DNA from: JAYRSJ01 sp041920215
Lineage (GTDB): Bacteria > Pseudomonadota > Gammaproteobacteria > Burkholderiales > Burkholderiaceae_C
Assembly (NCBI GenBank): GCA_041920215.1
Contig: JAYRSJ010000015.1
Location: 1 to 64,000 of the forward strand
Direction: 5' to 3'
Length of the DNA: 64,000 bases
Position numbers and translations under genes: made by a program. Under the pieces are notes generated by a model, which was not told the DNA's origin, made no database searches, and worked only from the letters and a program-made list of their open reading frames with translations. This document shows, in pieces, positions 34,719 through 44,716 of the stretch; the stretch's first letter is position 1, and every line of letters starts with the position of its first letter.

Positions 34719-35390
34719 ATGCGCATTCTGATTGCGGAAGACGACCAGGTGCTGGCCGATGGCCTGCTGCGCTCGCTGAGGGCCTCGGGCTACGCCGTCG
34801 ACCAGGTCGGCTCGGGCACGGAAGCGGATGCGGCACTGGCCTCGCACGAGTTCGATCTGGTGATCCTAGATCTGGGCCTGCCCAAGCTGCATGGCCTGGA
34901 GGTGCTGCGCAAGCTGCGCGCCCGCGGTTCGGCCATGCCGGTGCTGATCCTGACGGCGGCCGACAGCATCGAGCAGCGCGTCAAGGGCCTGGACCTGGGC
35001 GCCGATGACTATATGGCCAAGCCCTTCTCTCTGCAGGAGCTGGAAGCGCGGGTCCGCGCCCTGACTCGGCGCGGTCTGGGCACGGCCTCCAATGTGATCA
35101 AGCACGGCCCGCTGTCCTTCGACGCCACCGGGCGGGTAGCCTATATCAATGAGCAGATGATCGAGCTCTCGGCCCGCGAGCTGAGCCTGCTGGAGGTGCT
35201 GTTGCAGCGCGCCGGCCGACTGGTCAGCAAGGACCAGCTGGTGGAGCGCCTATGCGAATGGGGCGAGGAGGTCAGCAATAACGCGATCGAGGTCTATATC
35301 CATCGCCTGCGCAAGAAGATCGAGCAGGGCCCGATACGGATCGCCACCGTGCGCGGTCTGGGCTATTGCCTCGAAAAGATTCCCGGCTGA
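34719..35390 (+). CDS. OmpR-family response regulator
   Basis: This 223-residue regulator has a receiver domain (residues 1-115) with acidic pocket E-D-D at 7-9, phospho-acceptor Asp51 in V-I-L-D-L-G-L-P, and Lys in M-A-K-P-F. The C-terminal winged helix (about 125-220) has V-S-N-N-A-I-E-V-Y-I-H-R-L-R-K-K, as in QseB/PmrA/TctD regulators. The sensor kinase gene follows 20 bases later. The signal is unknown. Confidence 0.93.
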   Translation: MRILIAEDDQVLADGLLRSLRASGYAVDQVGSGTEADAALASHEFDLVILDLGLPKLHGLEVLRKLRARGSAMPVLILTAADSIEQRVKGLDLGADDYMAKPFSLQELEARVRALTRRGLGTASNVIKHGPLSFDATGRVAYINEQMIELSARELSLLEVLLQRAGRLVSKDQLVERLCEWGEEVSNNAIEVYIHRLRKKIEQGPIRIATVRGLGYCLEKIPG

Positions 35391-35410
35391 ATGGCGCCGC
35401 CAGCGCTGCG

Positions 35411-36919
35411 ATGAGCGCCGAACCTGAACAGCGCTCTTTGTTTGGCGAGATCCTCGACTGGATGCTCGCCCCGCTGCTGGTCATCTGGCCGATCAGCGTG
35501 GCCCTGACCTGGCTGGTGGCGCAGAACATCGCCGGCCGGCCCTATGACCGCGAGCTGGGCGAGATGGCGCGCAATCTGGGTCTGCAGGTGGCCGCGGTGC
35601 CACGCGATGTGCACAACAAGCATGCCCGCTATGCCCTTGCCCCCGAGGCCGCCGCGCTGCTGCGGGCCGATCAGGCCGACACGGTCTTCTATCAGGTGCT
35701 GGGCCTGCGCGGCGAATTCCTCAGCGGCGACGCCCAGCTGCCGGTGCCGGAGCCCGAACCCGGCCAGCCCATCGTGCCCTGGCAGCTGCATTACCGCGAT
35801 GACGAGGTCAACAACGAGTCGGTGCGGGTGGCCTATCTGTGGGTGGCGCCCGAGGGCATGGCCGGCGCTTCCCAGACCATGCTGGTCCAGGTAGCCGAAA
35901 CGCTGGGGCGGCGCTCGCGCCTGACCAATGAAATCATCAAGGGCGTGATCCTGCCCCAATTCATCATCCTGCCACTGGCGGTGGTGCTGGTCTGGCTGGC
36001 GCTGGCACGCGGTATCGCGCCGCTCAACGATCTGCAACGCCGCATCCGCTCGCGTGAGAGCTCGGACCTCAGCCCCATCGACGAACGCCGCATCCCCGAC
36101 GAGGTGGCGCCACTGGTGCGCGCCATCAACGACCTGCTGCAGCGCCTGGACCAGTCGATCAGCAGCCAGAAGCATTTCCTCGCCGATGCCGCCCACCAGC
36201 TGAAAACGCCGTTGGCCGGGCTGCGTACCCAGGCCGAGTTCGCCCAGCGCGAGATCGACGAGGGGCGCAGCTCGCCATCCGAGCTGAAGCGCTCGCTGCA
36301 GCAGATCTCGCTGTCCAGCCAGCGCGCCGCCCATATGGTCAATCAGCTGCTGGCCATGGCGCGCGCCGAGGACCAGGAGCATGCCGCGCGGCGCTCGCCG
36401 GTCAATCTGGCCGAGCTGGCGATCGAGACCGTGCGCGACTTCGTGCCACGTGCGCTGGAAAAGCGCATCGACCTGGGCTACGAGGGGCCCGACGAGGAGG
36501 CCTGCGGTCTGCGCATCCACGGCCAGCCGCTGCTGATCCGCGAGCTGATCCGCAATCTGGTCGACAACGCCCTGCTCTACACCCCGGCCAGCGGCACGGT
36601 GACGGTGCGGGTGGTCGAAGACCCCTTCGGCCAGGTGGCCGTGCTGCAGGTGGAGGACTCGGGGCCTGGCATTCCTGAGAGCGAACGCGACAAGGTATTC
36701 CAGCCCTTCTACCGGGCGCTGGGCACCAATGTCGACGGCTCGGGCCTGGGCCTGGCCATCGTGCGCGAGATCGTCCAGCAGCATGGCGCCGAGATCAGCC
36801 TCGACGACACCCGCAGCCGGCGCGACCACCCCGAGGGCCCCGGGGCCCGCTTCACCGTTCGCTTCAGCGCGGCCCCGCCGCCCACCACCCCGTCCGAGGA
36901 CGATCAGCCGGCCACATAG
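35411..36919 (+). CDS. Two-component sensor histidine kinase
   Basis: This 502-residue kinase has two membrane spans (about 18-40 and 178-200) flanking a periplasmic sensor domain of about 140 residues. Next come HAMP, HisKA with phospho-acceptor His262 (A-D-A-A-H-Q-L-K-T-P), and HATPase_c with N-box N-L-V-D-N-A-L-L-Y-T-P and G boxes D-S-G-P-G-I-P and G-S-G-L-G-L-A-I-V. The layout is that of QseC/TctE kinases. The start at 35411 is used; the frame opens 45 bases earlier within the regulator's end. Its stop overlaps the opposite-strand rodA by 16 bases. Confidence 0.92.
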   Translation: MSAEPEQRSLFGEILDWMLAPLLVIWPISVALTWLVAQNIAGRPYDRELGEMARNLGLQVAAVPRDVHNKHARYALAPEAAALLRADQADTVFYQVLGLRGEFLSGDAQLPVPEPEPGQPIVPWQLHYRDDEVNNESVRVAYLWVAPEGMAGASQTMLVQVAETLGRRSRLTNEIIKGVILPQFIILPLAVVLVWLALARGIAPLNDLQRRIRSRESSDLSPIDERRIPDEVAPLVRAINDLLQRLDQSISSQKHFLADAAHQLKTPLAGLRTQAEFAQREIDEGRSSPSELKRSLQQISLSSQRAAHMVNQLLAMARAEDQEHAARRSPVNLAELAIETVRDFVPRALEKRIDLGYEGPDEEACGLRIHGQPLLIRELIRNLVDNALLYTPASGTVTVRVVEDPFGQVAVLQVEDSGPGIPESERDKVFQPFYRALGTNVDGSGLGLAIVREIVQQHGAEISLDDTRSRRDHPEGPGARFTVRFSAAPPPTTPSEDDQPAT

Positions 36920-38064
36920 GAACGGCGGCTGCGCGCCACCGACATCAGCATGCCCAGAGCCAGCCCCAGCGTCACCATCGCGGTGCCGCCATAGCTGATC
37001 AGCGGCAGCGGCACGCCCACCACCGGCAGGATGCCGCTGACCATGCCCATATTGACGAACACATAGGTGAAGAAGCTCAGGCTCACCGCCCCGGCGAGCA
37101 GGCGCCCGAACAGCGTCGGCGCGCTGGCTGCGATGGCCAGACCGCGCAGTATCAGCACCGTGTAGCCCAGCAACAGGGCCATAGCGCCGGCAAAGCCGAA
37201 CTCCTCGCCATAGGCGGCAAAGATGAAATCGGTGGTGCGCTCGGGAATGAACTCCAGATGGGTCTGCGTGCCCTTCATAAAGCCCTTGCCGGTCATTCCG
37301 CCCGAGCCGATGGCGATCTCGCCCTGGATGATGTGGAAGCCCTTGCCCAGCGGGTCCTTGTGCGGATCCAGCAGTGTGCAGACACGGTTCTTCTGATATT
37401 CGCGCAGCACCGGCCATTCCACATCCGGCTGGCAGATGCTCTCTTCGCTGAGGACCAGGGCGCTGATGCCCAGCAGCGCGATCACAAAGGCCGGCACGAT
37501 CAGCCGCCAGGACAGGCCGGCAAAGAAGATCACCGCCAGGCCGGCCGCCGCCACCAGCAGCGAGGTGCCCAGATCGGGCTGGGTGGCGATCAGCCCGACC
37601 GGCAGTGCCAAGATGCAGGCCGCCACGCCAAAGTCCAGCGTGCGCAGCTGGCCCTCGCGCTTCTGGAACCACCAGGCCAACATCAGCGGCAGCGCGATCT
37701 TGAGCAGCTCCGAGGGCTGGATCTGGGTGATGCCGATATCCAGCCAGCGGGTCGCCCCCTTCTTGGTCACGCCGGCAAACTCGACGCCCAGCAGCAGCAG
37801 CACGCCCAGGCTGTAGAGCGGTAGCGCCAGCGCCATCAGGCGCTGTGGCGAGAGCTGTGCCACCAGCAGCATCAGGCCCAGGCCCAGCAGCATATTGCGG
37901 CCATGGTCCACAAAGCGTGTGCCATGGTCGAAGCCGGCCGAGTACATGCTCATCAGGCCCAGCCCGGCCAACCAGGCCAGCGCCAGCAGCAGGATGCCGT
38001 CATAGCCGGCCAGCCAGGGCTTCAGACGCTGACGCAGCGGTGCGCGGCTGAGGACGGCATTCAT
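36904..38064 (-). CDS. rodA: Rod shape-determining protein RodA
   Basis: This 386-residue SEDS-family glycosyltransferase has about ten membrane spans and polymerises lipid II for side-wall peptidoglycan with PBP2. Visible motifs include Q-P-D-L-G-T-S-L, with the essential Asp region near I-P-E-R-T-T-D-F-I-F-A, and G-V-P-L-P-L-I-S-Y-G-G-T at the C-terminus. The start overlaps the mrdA stop (ATGA). It is the last gene of the mreBCD-mrdA-rodA operon. Confidence 0.96.
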   Translation of the reverse strand: MNAVLSRAPLRQRLKPWLAGYDGILLLALAWLAGLGLMSMYSAGFDHGTRFVDHGRNMLLGLGLMLLVAQLSPQRLMALALPLYSLGVLLLLGVEFAGVTKKGATRWLDIGITQIQPSELLKIALPLMLAWWFQKREGQLRTLDFGVAACILALPVGLIATQPDLGTSLLVAAAGLAVIFFAGLSWRLIVPAFVIALLGISALVLSEESICQPDVEWPVLREYQKNRVCTLLDPHKDPLGKGFHIIQGEIAIGSGGMTGKGFMKGTQTHLEFIPERTTDFIFAAYGEEFGFAGAMALLLGYTVLILRGLAIAASAPTLFGRLLAGAVSLSFFTYVFVNMGMVSGILPVVGVPLPLISYGGTAMVTLGLALGMLMSVARSRRSYVAG

Positions 38065-40109
38065 CGCAGAGGCTCCCTTTTGGCGGCAGGCGCCGAGGCC
38101 GCCGCCGATGCTGCGGCAGCCGCTGCGGCCGCCTCCACCGGCCCGGCGGCACCGCTCAGCCGCGCCCCGGGCAGGGGCACGCTAGCGGCCGGCCGCGGCA
38201 GGCCCACCGGTGCCTTGGTCTTGCCCTGCTGGGTCAGCGCGATGTCTTCCTCGCTGGGGTACTGGCCCAGCAGCAGATAGTCGAACACGCGGCGCGCGAT
38301 GGGCGCGGCCGCGGCCGAGCCGAAGCCCGCGTTCTCGACGATCAGCGCCAGCGCCACCGTGGGCGCCTCGACCGGCGCGAAGGCCATATAGAGCGAATGA
38401 TCGCGCTTGTGCTCTTCCAGCTTGGCGGCGTTGTACTTCTCGCCGGCCCGGGCGCCCACCGCCTGCGCGGTGCCGGTCTTGCCGCCGCTGGCGTAGGGCG
38501 CTCCGGCGAAGACCTGGCGCGAGGTGCCGGCGATCGGCACGCCCGCCAGCGCCTCGTTGACCACCGCCACATGGGCAGGCTTCAGCGGCAGCGGCTCCAG
38601 CGCATCGCTGGCGACGCGGCGGCGCTCATGGCTGACCACGTCCTCGATCTCCTTGACCAGGCGCGGCTTGAACCGCTGGCCGCCAGAAACCAGGGTGGCG
38701 GTGGCATTGGCCAGCTGCAGCATCGTGAAGTTGTTGTAGCCCTGGCCGATACCCAGCGAGATGGTCTCGCCGGCATACCACTTCTGCTGCTCGGGCCGCT
38801 TGAAGCGGCGCTTCTTCCATTCGGTGGACGGCAGATCGCCGGTCACCTCGCCCTGCAGGTCGATGCCGGTGCGCTGGCCGAAACCGAAGGGGTAGAGCTG
38901 CTCGTGGATCAGGTCCACGCCCATCTCGTTGGCCAGGGTGTAGTAATAGACATTGCTGGACTCGACGATGGAACGCCGCATGTCCATCGCCCCGCCGCGC
39001 TCGTTCTCGGGGCTGCCGAAGCGGCGGCCGCCGAAGGTGAAGCTCAGCGTGTCGTTGATGATGGTGTGGGCCGCGCGCTTGCCACTCTCCAGCGCCGCGA
39101 TGGCCATGAAGGGCTTGAAGGTCGAGCCCGGCGGATAGGTGCCGCGCAAGGCGCGGTTCAGCAGCGGCTTGTCGATCGATTCATTGAGCTCACGCCAGTT
39201 CTCCACATCGATGCCGTCGACGAAGAGATTGGGGTCGAAGGTGGGCTTGGAGACAAAGGCCAGCACCTCGCCGCTGCGCGGGTCCAGCGCCACCAGCGCA
39301 CCGCGGCGATCCTTGTAGAGCTCCTCCACCAGGGCCTGCAGCCGGATGTCTATCGACAGGATCAGGGTGTTGCCGGGCGTCGGCGGCTGGTGGGCCAGGC
39401 GGCGCACCGCACGGCCGCCGGCGCTGGTCTCCACCCGCTCGAAGCCGGTGATGCCATGCAGCTCCTGCTCATAGGCCTGCTCCAGCCCCAGCTTGCCGAT
39501 GTACTCGGTGCCGCGGTAGTTGGCCAGTGCCTCCTCGTCCCAGTCGTCCATCGCCTTCTTCTCGGCGGCGTTGATGCGTCCGATATAGCCGATCAGGTGG
39601 CTGCCCACCTCGCCCATCGGATAGCTGCGGAACAGCCGCGCCTTGATGTCCACACCGGGGAAGCGGAAACGCTGGGCGGTGAAGCGGGCCACCTCCTCGT
39701 CGCTGAGCTTGGTACGTATAGGCAGCGACTCGAAATGCTTGCTCTCCTCGGCCAGGCGCTTGAAGCGGCGCCGATCGCGGGGCTGGATCTCGACCACCTC
39801 GGCCAGTGCGTCGATGGTGGCCTCCAGGTCCGCCACCTTGCTGGGCTGGATCTCCAGCGTGTAGGCCGAGTAGTTGCTCGCCAACACCACGCCGTTGCGG
39901 TCCTTGATCAGACCGCGGTTGGGCACGATGGGCACGACCGCCGTGCGGTTGGATTCGGCCCGCTCGCTGAGCGTCTCGTGCTGCAGGATCTGCAGCCAGA
40001 CCAGGCGCGCCACCAGCAGGCTGAAGCAGAACAGCACGAAGCCGCCGGCCACCACGGCACGCCAGCGGGTGCGGCCGAGCTCGCGCTCGCCATCGTTCAG
40101 CGGCGTCAT
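38061..40109 (-). CDS. mrdA: Penicillin-binding protein 2
   Basis: This 682-residue class B transpeptidase is needed for cell elongation. It has an N-terminal membrane anchor (V-V-A-G-G-F-V-L-F-C-F-S-L-L-V), a pedestal domain, and the transpeptidase domain with S-T-F-K (active-site Ser), S-S-N and K-T-G-T-A. The C-terminal Ala-rich tail of about 40 residues (long runs of Ala with Pro) is longer than in E. coli PBP2. It overlaps mreD at its start and rodA at its end by ATGA contacts, so the operon is tightly coupled. Confidence 0.96.
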   Translation of the reverse strand: MTPLNDGERELGRTRWRAVVAGGFVLFCFSLLVARLVWLQILQHETLSERAESNRTAVVPIVPNRGLIKDRNGVVLASNYSAYTLEIQPSKVADLEATIDALAEVVEIQPRDRRRFKRLAEESKHFESLPIRTKLSDEEVARFTAQRFRFPGVDIKARLFRSYPMGEVGSHLIGYIGRINAAEKKAMDDWDEEALANYRGTEYIGKLGLEQAYEQELHGITGFERVETSAGGRAVRRLAHQPPTPGNTLILSIDIRLQALVEELYKDRRGALVALDPRSGEVLAFVSKPTFDPNLFVDGIDVENWRELNESIDKPLLNRALRGTYPPGSTFKPFMAIAALESGKRAAHTIINDTLSFTFGGRRFGSPENERGGAMDMRRSIVESSNVYYYTLANEMGVDLIHEQLYPFGFGQRTGIDLQGEVTGDLPSTEWKKRRFKRPEQQKWYAGETISLGIGQGYNNFTMLQLANATATLVSGGQRFKPRLVKEIEDVVSHERRRVASDALEPLPLKPAHVAVVNEALAGVPIAGTSRQVFAGAPYASGGKTGTAQAVGARAGEKYNAAKLEEHKRDHSLYMAFAPVEAPTVALALIVENAGFGSAAAAPIARRVFDYLLLGQYPSEEDIALTQQGKTKAPVGLPRPAASVPLPGARLSGAAGPVEAAAAAAAASAAASAPAAKREPLR

Positions 40110-40627
40110 AGCGGCCGGTGCGCGTCGGGGTCAGGCGCGCGGCGCTGGGGTGCCAGCAGCAGCACGGTGGCCAGCGGCCACAGCAGGGCCTCCAGCAGCG
40201 GCGCCAGCAGCAGCCACCAGCCCGGCCACATGCCGCCCACCGCCATGCGCACCAGCAGCGAGACCAGATGGGCCAGCACAAAAAGGGGCAGCACCTGCAG
40301 GGCCTGCTCGACCAGGCCGAACCACAGCAGACGGCGATGCAGCGCGATCGCGCCATAGCTGAGGATGCTGTAGGACAGCGCATGCTGGCCCAGCAGTGCG
40401 CCATGGTGCACGTCCACCAGCAGGCCGAAGACAAAGGCCCAGCCCACGCCGACGCGGCGCGGCTGGTGCACATTCCAGAACACCAGCACCAGGGCCAGCA
40501 GATCGGGTACCGCCGGCTGGCGGCCCATCGGAATCATGTTGAAGGCCAGGGCCAGCACCAGGCTCAGCGCGATGAAGAGAGGGTTGACCGGCAGCAGCAG
40601 CTGACCGGCGGCGCGCGGCATGATCAT
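40106..40627 (-). CDS. mreD: Rod shape-determining protein MreD
   Basis: This 173-residue membrane protein has five to six predicted spans with the family pattern P-D-L-L-A-L-V-L-V-F-W and F-V-F-G-L-L-V-D-V. It links MreC to the RodA-PBP2 elongasome. It overlaps mreC and mrdA by four bases at each end. Sequence conservation in MreD is low, so position in the operon supports the call. Confidence 0.92.
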   Translation of the reverse strand: MIMPRAAGQLLLPVNPLFIALSLVLALAFNMIPMGRQPAVPDLLALVLVFWNVHQPRRVGVGWAFVFGLLVDVHHGALLGQHALSYSILSYGAIALHRRLLWFGLVEQALQVLPLFVLAHLVSLLVRMAVGGMWPGWWLLLAPLLEALLWPLATVLLLAPQRRAPDPDAHRPL

Positions 40628-41547
40628 CGCTGCCCCCCCGCCTTGCCTTGCTCCTGCGACGCCGCCGTCGCCAGCGCTTCCGCACGCGCCGCCCGCAGCT
40701 CGGTCGGCGGCAGCAGCACCAGCGCATGTCGGGCGGTGTCGGGCCGGGTCACCGGCTTGAGCAGCACGCGGGCAAAGCTGCTGTCGCCGCGGCGCTCGAC
40801 CCGGCTGACCGTGGCCACCGGCAGGCCGGCGGGATAGACCCCGTCCAGGCCCGAAGTGGTCAGCAGGTCGCCCTCACGCACATCGGCATTGGCCGGCATG
40901 AAGCGCAGCTCCATGCCGGCGCCGTCGCTGCCACCGAAGGCCGCACCGCGCTGCTGGCTGCGGGTATTGAGCACCGGGATGGCGGCATCCTTGTCGACCA
41001 GCAGGGTCACCTCGGCCGACAGCGGATAGACCCGCGTCACCTGGCCCAGCACCCCCTGCTCGTTGATCACCGGCGCGCCCAGCGGCACGCCCTTGCTGGC
41101 GCCACGATCGATCACCACCCGGCGCGAATAGGGGTCGGCGCTCTCGTAGAGCACCTCGGCCGCCAGCGACTGCACCGCCAGCGCCGGCTGCAGGCCCAGC
41201 AGCGCGCGCAGGCGCTCGTTCTCGGCCTGCAGCTGCTGGGCGCGCGAGAGTCGCTCGGCCTGCTCCACGAGCTGCCGCCGCGCCAGGTTCTCGGCCGCCA
41301 TCGCGCGCTCGGTGCCACGCAGATAATCGCCGCCGCGCTCCCAGGCATCCACCGGCGCCAGCAGCACCTGCTGCACCGGATGCAGCAGCAGCGAGAGGCC
41401 GGCACGCGCCGGATCGGCCAGCTTGAAGCGGGCGTCCGCCACCATCAGAAAGATGGCCAGCGCGGCGCACAGCAGCAGCTTGGTCAGTGCCGACGGTCCC
41501 TGGCGGAAGAAGGGCGGCGGGCTGCGATCAAGAGTGCCTAGGGGCAT
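40624..41547 (-). CDS. mreC: Rod shape-determining protein MreC
   Basis: This 307-residue bitopic protein has one membrane span (L-L-L-C-A-A-L-A-I-F-L-M-V-A), a coiled coil (R-A-Q-Q-L-Q-A-E-N-E-R-L-R-A-L-L), and two periplasmic beta domains (V-V-I-D-R-G-A-S-K-G-V, then G-D-L-L-T-T-S-G-L-D-G-V-Y-P). MreC binds and activates PBP2. It follows mreB by 49 bases and overlaps mreD. The length is usual. Confidence 0.96.
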   Translation of the reverse strand: MPLGTLDRSPPPFFRQGPSALTKLLLCAALAIFLMVADARFKLADPARAGLSLLLHPVQQVLLAPVDAWERGGDYLRGTERAMAAENLARRQLVEQAERLSRAQQLQAENERLRALLGLQPALAVQSLAAEVLYESADPYSRRVVIDRGASKGVPLGAPVINEQGVLGQVTRVYPLSAEVTLLVDKDAAIPVLNTRSQQRGAAFGGSDGAGMELRFMPANADVREGDLLTTSGLDGVYPAGLPVATVSRVERRGDSSFARVLLKPVTRPDTARHALVLLPPTELRAARAEALATAASQEQGKAGGQR

Positions 41548-41596
41548 GGCTTGGGGCGCGATCGCGTTGCACAGTCTGCCGCTCGCGCAAGCGGCT

Positions 41597-42640
<1,044 letters not shown>

Positions 42641-42730
42641 GGTGGGTATCTGGATGCCGTTCAGGGCAGGGCGGCCAAACTAGGCATGAGGGCGATCGAC
42701 CTGAAACGGGCTGGTGGGCGGTTCGGGAAG

Positions 42731-42760
42731 GGGGATGTTCGGGGGTGTTCGGGGGTGTTC
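42731..42760. repeat. 10-bp direct repeats GGGGGTGTTC
   Basis: Three consecutive 10-bp units (GGGGATGTTC, then GGGGGTGTTC twice) recur once per helical turn between mreB and gatC. The sequence is repeated in inverse orientation at 42836-42847. It may be a protein-binding array or an RNA-pairing element. Confidence 0.8.
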
Positions 42761-42847
42761 GCACCATGTGCGCGGGGCTGCGTGGCCTTGGCAAGCCACG
42801 CAGCCCCGGTGCCATGGAGATAAGCGGAGATAATACCCGAACACCCC
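42742..42847 (+). promoter_or_regulatory. Candidate structured leader between mreB and gatC
   Basis: GGGGTGTTCGGG (42742-42753) is perfectly complementary to CCCGAACACCCC (42836-42847), giving a 12-bp closing stem. The enclosed DNA contains a separate perfect 13-bp hairpin (42774-42807). The second direct repeat offers an alternative pairing register with the same right arm. A terminator hairpin follows. If transcribed, this could act as a cis-regulatory leader of gatCAB or, on the minus strand, of mreB. A -10-like GATAAT (42829-42834) would put a start inside the structure, so an operator role is also possible. Confidence 0.45.
42774..42807. repeat. Perfect 13-bp hairpin
   Basis: GGGGCTGCGTGGC and GCCACGCAGCCCC are exact complements around the loop CTTGGCAA. 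No T-run follows on either strand, so it is not an ordinary terminator. Confidence 0.9.
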
Positions 42848-42864
42848 TTATTCACTGCTAGCGC

Positions 42865-42889
42865 AAGCCCGTATCGGGGCTTGTTTTTT
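42865..42889 (+). terminator. Intrinsic terminator-like element just before gatC
   Basis: AAGCCCG and CGGGGCTT pair with one bulged G around TAT and are followed by G and six T. It ends 25 bases before the gatC ATG, with no gene upstream on the plus strand, which suggests attenuation or the end of a short RNA. Confidence 0.7.
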
Positions 42890-42913
42890 GTCACTTTTAG
42901 ACCGTCGTCTCCA

Positions 42914-43213
42914 ATGGCCCTGACCCCACAAGACGTGAGCCGCATCGCCCACCTGGCACGGCTGGAACTGGCCGAGCCCGAGCAGGCCGCCCTGCTCGGC
43001 CAGCTCAATGGCTTCTTCTCGATCGTCGAGCAGATGAGCGCGGTCGATACCAGCGGCGTCGAGCCGCTGTACACCCCGCTGTCCGCGGTGCAGCAGGTGA
43101 GCCTGCGCCTGCGCGAGGACGCGGTCAGCGAGGGCAACCAGCGCGAGCTGAACCAGCGCAGCGCCCCGGCCGTCGAGGACGGTCTGTTCCTGGTTCCCAA
43201 GGTCATCGAATGA
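42914..43213 (+). CDS. gatC: Asp/Glu-tRNA amidotransferase subunit C
   Basis: This 99-residue subunit (M-A-L-T-P-Q-D-V-S-R-I-A-H-L-A-R-L) wraps around GatA and GatB and stabilises the amidotransferase, which makes Gln-tRNA(Gln) and/or Asn-tRNA(Asn) from mischarged tRNAs. The start at 42914 gives the usual N-terminus. Its stop overlaps the gatA start (ATGA). The order gatCAB is standard in Burkholderiales. Confidence 0.95.
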   Translation: MALTPQDVSRIAHLARLELAEPEQAALLGQLNGFFSIVEQMSAVDTSGVEPLYTPLSAVQQVSLRLREDAVSEGNQRELNQRSAPAVEDGLFLVPKVIE

Positions 43214-44712
43214 GCGGCATGATGAGCAAACCCCTCCATGCGCTGGGCGTGGCCCAGCTGAGCCAGGCCCTGCAGGCCAAGCAGGTCTCCAGCCAGGAGC
43301 TGAGCCAACATCTGCTTGCGCGTGTTACCGCCCAGTCCGGGCTGGGCGCCTTCCTGCATATCGATGCCGACGCCGCGCTGAACGCCGCACGGGCCGCCGA
43401 TGCGCGCCGGGCCGCCGGCGAGAGCGGGGCCCTGCTGGGCGTGCCGATCGCGCACAAGGACATCTTCGTCACCGCCGACATGCCCACCACCGCCGGCTCC
43501 AGGATGCTGGCCGGCTATCGCAGCCCCTTCGACGCCACCGTGGTGGCGCGGCTGAAGGCGGCCGGCACGGTGTCCCTGGGCAAGCTCAACTGCGATGAGT
43601 TCGCGATGGGCTCGGCCAATGAGAACAGCGCCTACGGCGCTGTCCGCAACCCCTGGGATGCCAGCCGCGTGCCCGGCGGCTCCTCGGGCGGCAGCGCGGC
43701 CGCCGTGGCGGCCCGCCTGCTGCCGGCCGCCACCGGCACCGACACGGGCGGCTCGATCCGCCAGCCAGCCAGCTTCACCGGCATCACCGGCATCAAGCCC
43801 ACCTACGGCGTGTGTTCGCGCTACGGCATGATCGCCTTCGCCTCCAGCCTGGACCAGGCCGGCCCGATGGCACGCAGTGCCGAGGACTGCGCGCTGCTGC
43901 TGTCCGCGATGAGCGGCTTCGACGAGCGCGACGCCACCAGCGTGCAACAGCCGCCGCAGGACTTCCATGCCCAGATGCTGGCTGCGCGCGAGGGCGCCAC
44001 CGCGGCCCAGCCGCTGAAGGGTCTGCGCATCGGCCTGCCCAAGGAGTTCTTCCCGGCAGGGCTGTCGGCCGATGTGGACAGGGCTGTGCGCGAGGGTCTG
44101 GCCCAGCTGCAGAAGCTCGGCGCCACCTTGGTCGATGTGAGCCTGCCGCGCACCGAGCTGGCCATTCCCGTTTACTACATCATCGCGCCGGCCGAGGCCA
44201 GCTCCAACCTCTCGCGCTTCGACGGCGTCAAGTTCGGCCATCGCGCCGCGCAGTTCGACGATCTGCTGGATATGTACAAGAAGACCCGCGCCGAGGGCTT
44301 CGGGCCGGAGGTCAAGCGCCGCATCATGATCGGCACCTATGTGCTGAGCCACGGCTACTACGACGCCTACTATCTGCAGGCGCAGAAGCTGCGCCGCATG
44401 ATCGCCGACGACTTCCAGCAGGCCTTCGCGCACTGCGATCTGATCGCCGGCCCGGTGGCTCCCAGCGTGGCCTGGAAGGCCGGCGAGGGCGCCGAGGATC
44501 CGGTCAAGGCCTATCTGGCCGACATCTTCACGCTGCCCGGCTCGCTGGCCGGCCTGCCCGGCATGAGCGTGCCGGTGGGCTTCGGCGAAGGCGGCATGCC
44601 GGTGGGTCTGCAGCTGCTGGGCAACTACTTCAAGGAGGGTCAGCTCTTGCACACCGCCCATGCCTTGCAGCAGGCCACCGACTGGCATACCCAAGCCCCC
44701 GCAGGAATCTAA
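43210..44712 (+). CDS. gatA: Asp/Glu-tRNA amidotransferase subunit A
   Basis: This 500-residue amidase-signature subunit releases ammonia from glutamine. The catalytic Lys-cisSer-Ser triad is visible: Lys in I-A-H-K-D-I-F, the G-G-S-S-G-G-S-A-A motif, and the T-D-T-G-G-S-I-R-Q-P-A nucleophile loop. It is translationally coupled to gatC. A second Met four codons in (M-M-S-K-P) is an alternative start. The length is normal. Confidence 0.96.
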   Translation: MSGMMSKPLHALGVAQLSQALQAKQVSSQELSQHLLARVTAQSGLGAFLHIDADAALNAARAADARRAAGESGALLGVPIAHKDIFVTADMPTTAGSRMLAGYRSPFDATVVARLKAAGTVSLGKLNCDEFAMGSANENSAYGAVRNPWDASRVPGGSSGGSAAAVAARLLPAATGTDTGGSIRQPASFTGITGIKPTYGVCSRYGMIAFASSLDQAGPMARSAEDCALLLSAMSGFDERDATSVQQPPQDFHAQMLAAREGATAAQPLKGLRIGLPKEFFPAGLSADVDRAVREGLAQLQKLGATLVDVSLPRTELAIPVYYIIAPAEASSNLSRFDGVKFGHRAAQFDDLLDMYKKTRAEGFGPEVKRRIMIGTYVLSHGYYDAYYLQAQKLRRMIADDFQQAFAHCDLIAGPVAPSVAWKAGEGAEDPVKAYLADIFTLPGSLAGLPGMSVPVGFGEGGMPVGLQLLGNYFKEGQLLHTAHALQQATDWHTQAPAGI

Positions 44713-44716
44713 GCAC

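Noticed and set aside
35363..37672. 769-codon minus-strand open frame spanning the sensor kinase and rodA
   Set aside because: It covers two recognisable genes in other frames and shows no domain of its own.
42731..42760. Replication iterons
   Set aside because: There are only three 10-bp units, and no replication initiator gene or AT-rich region is nearby.
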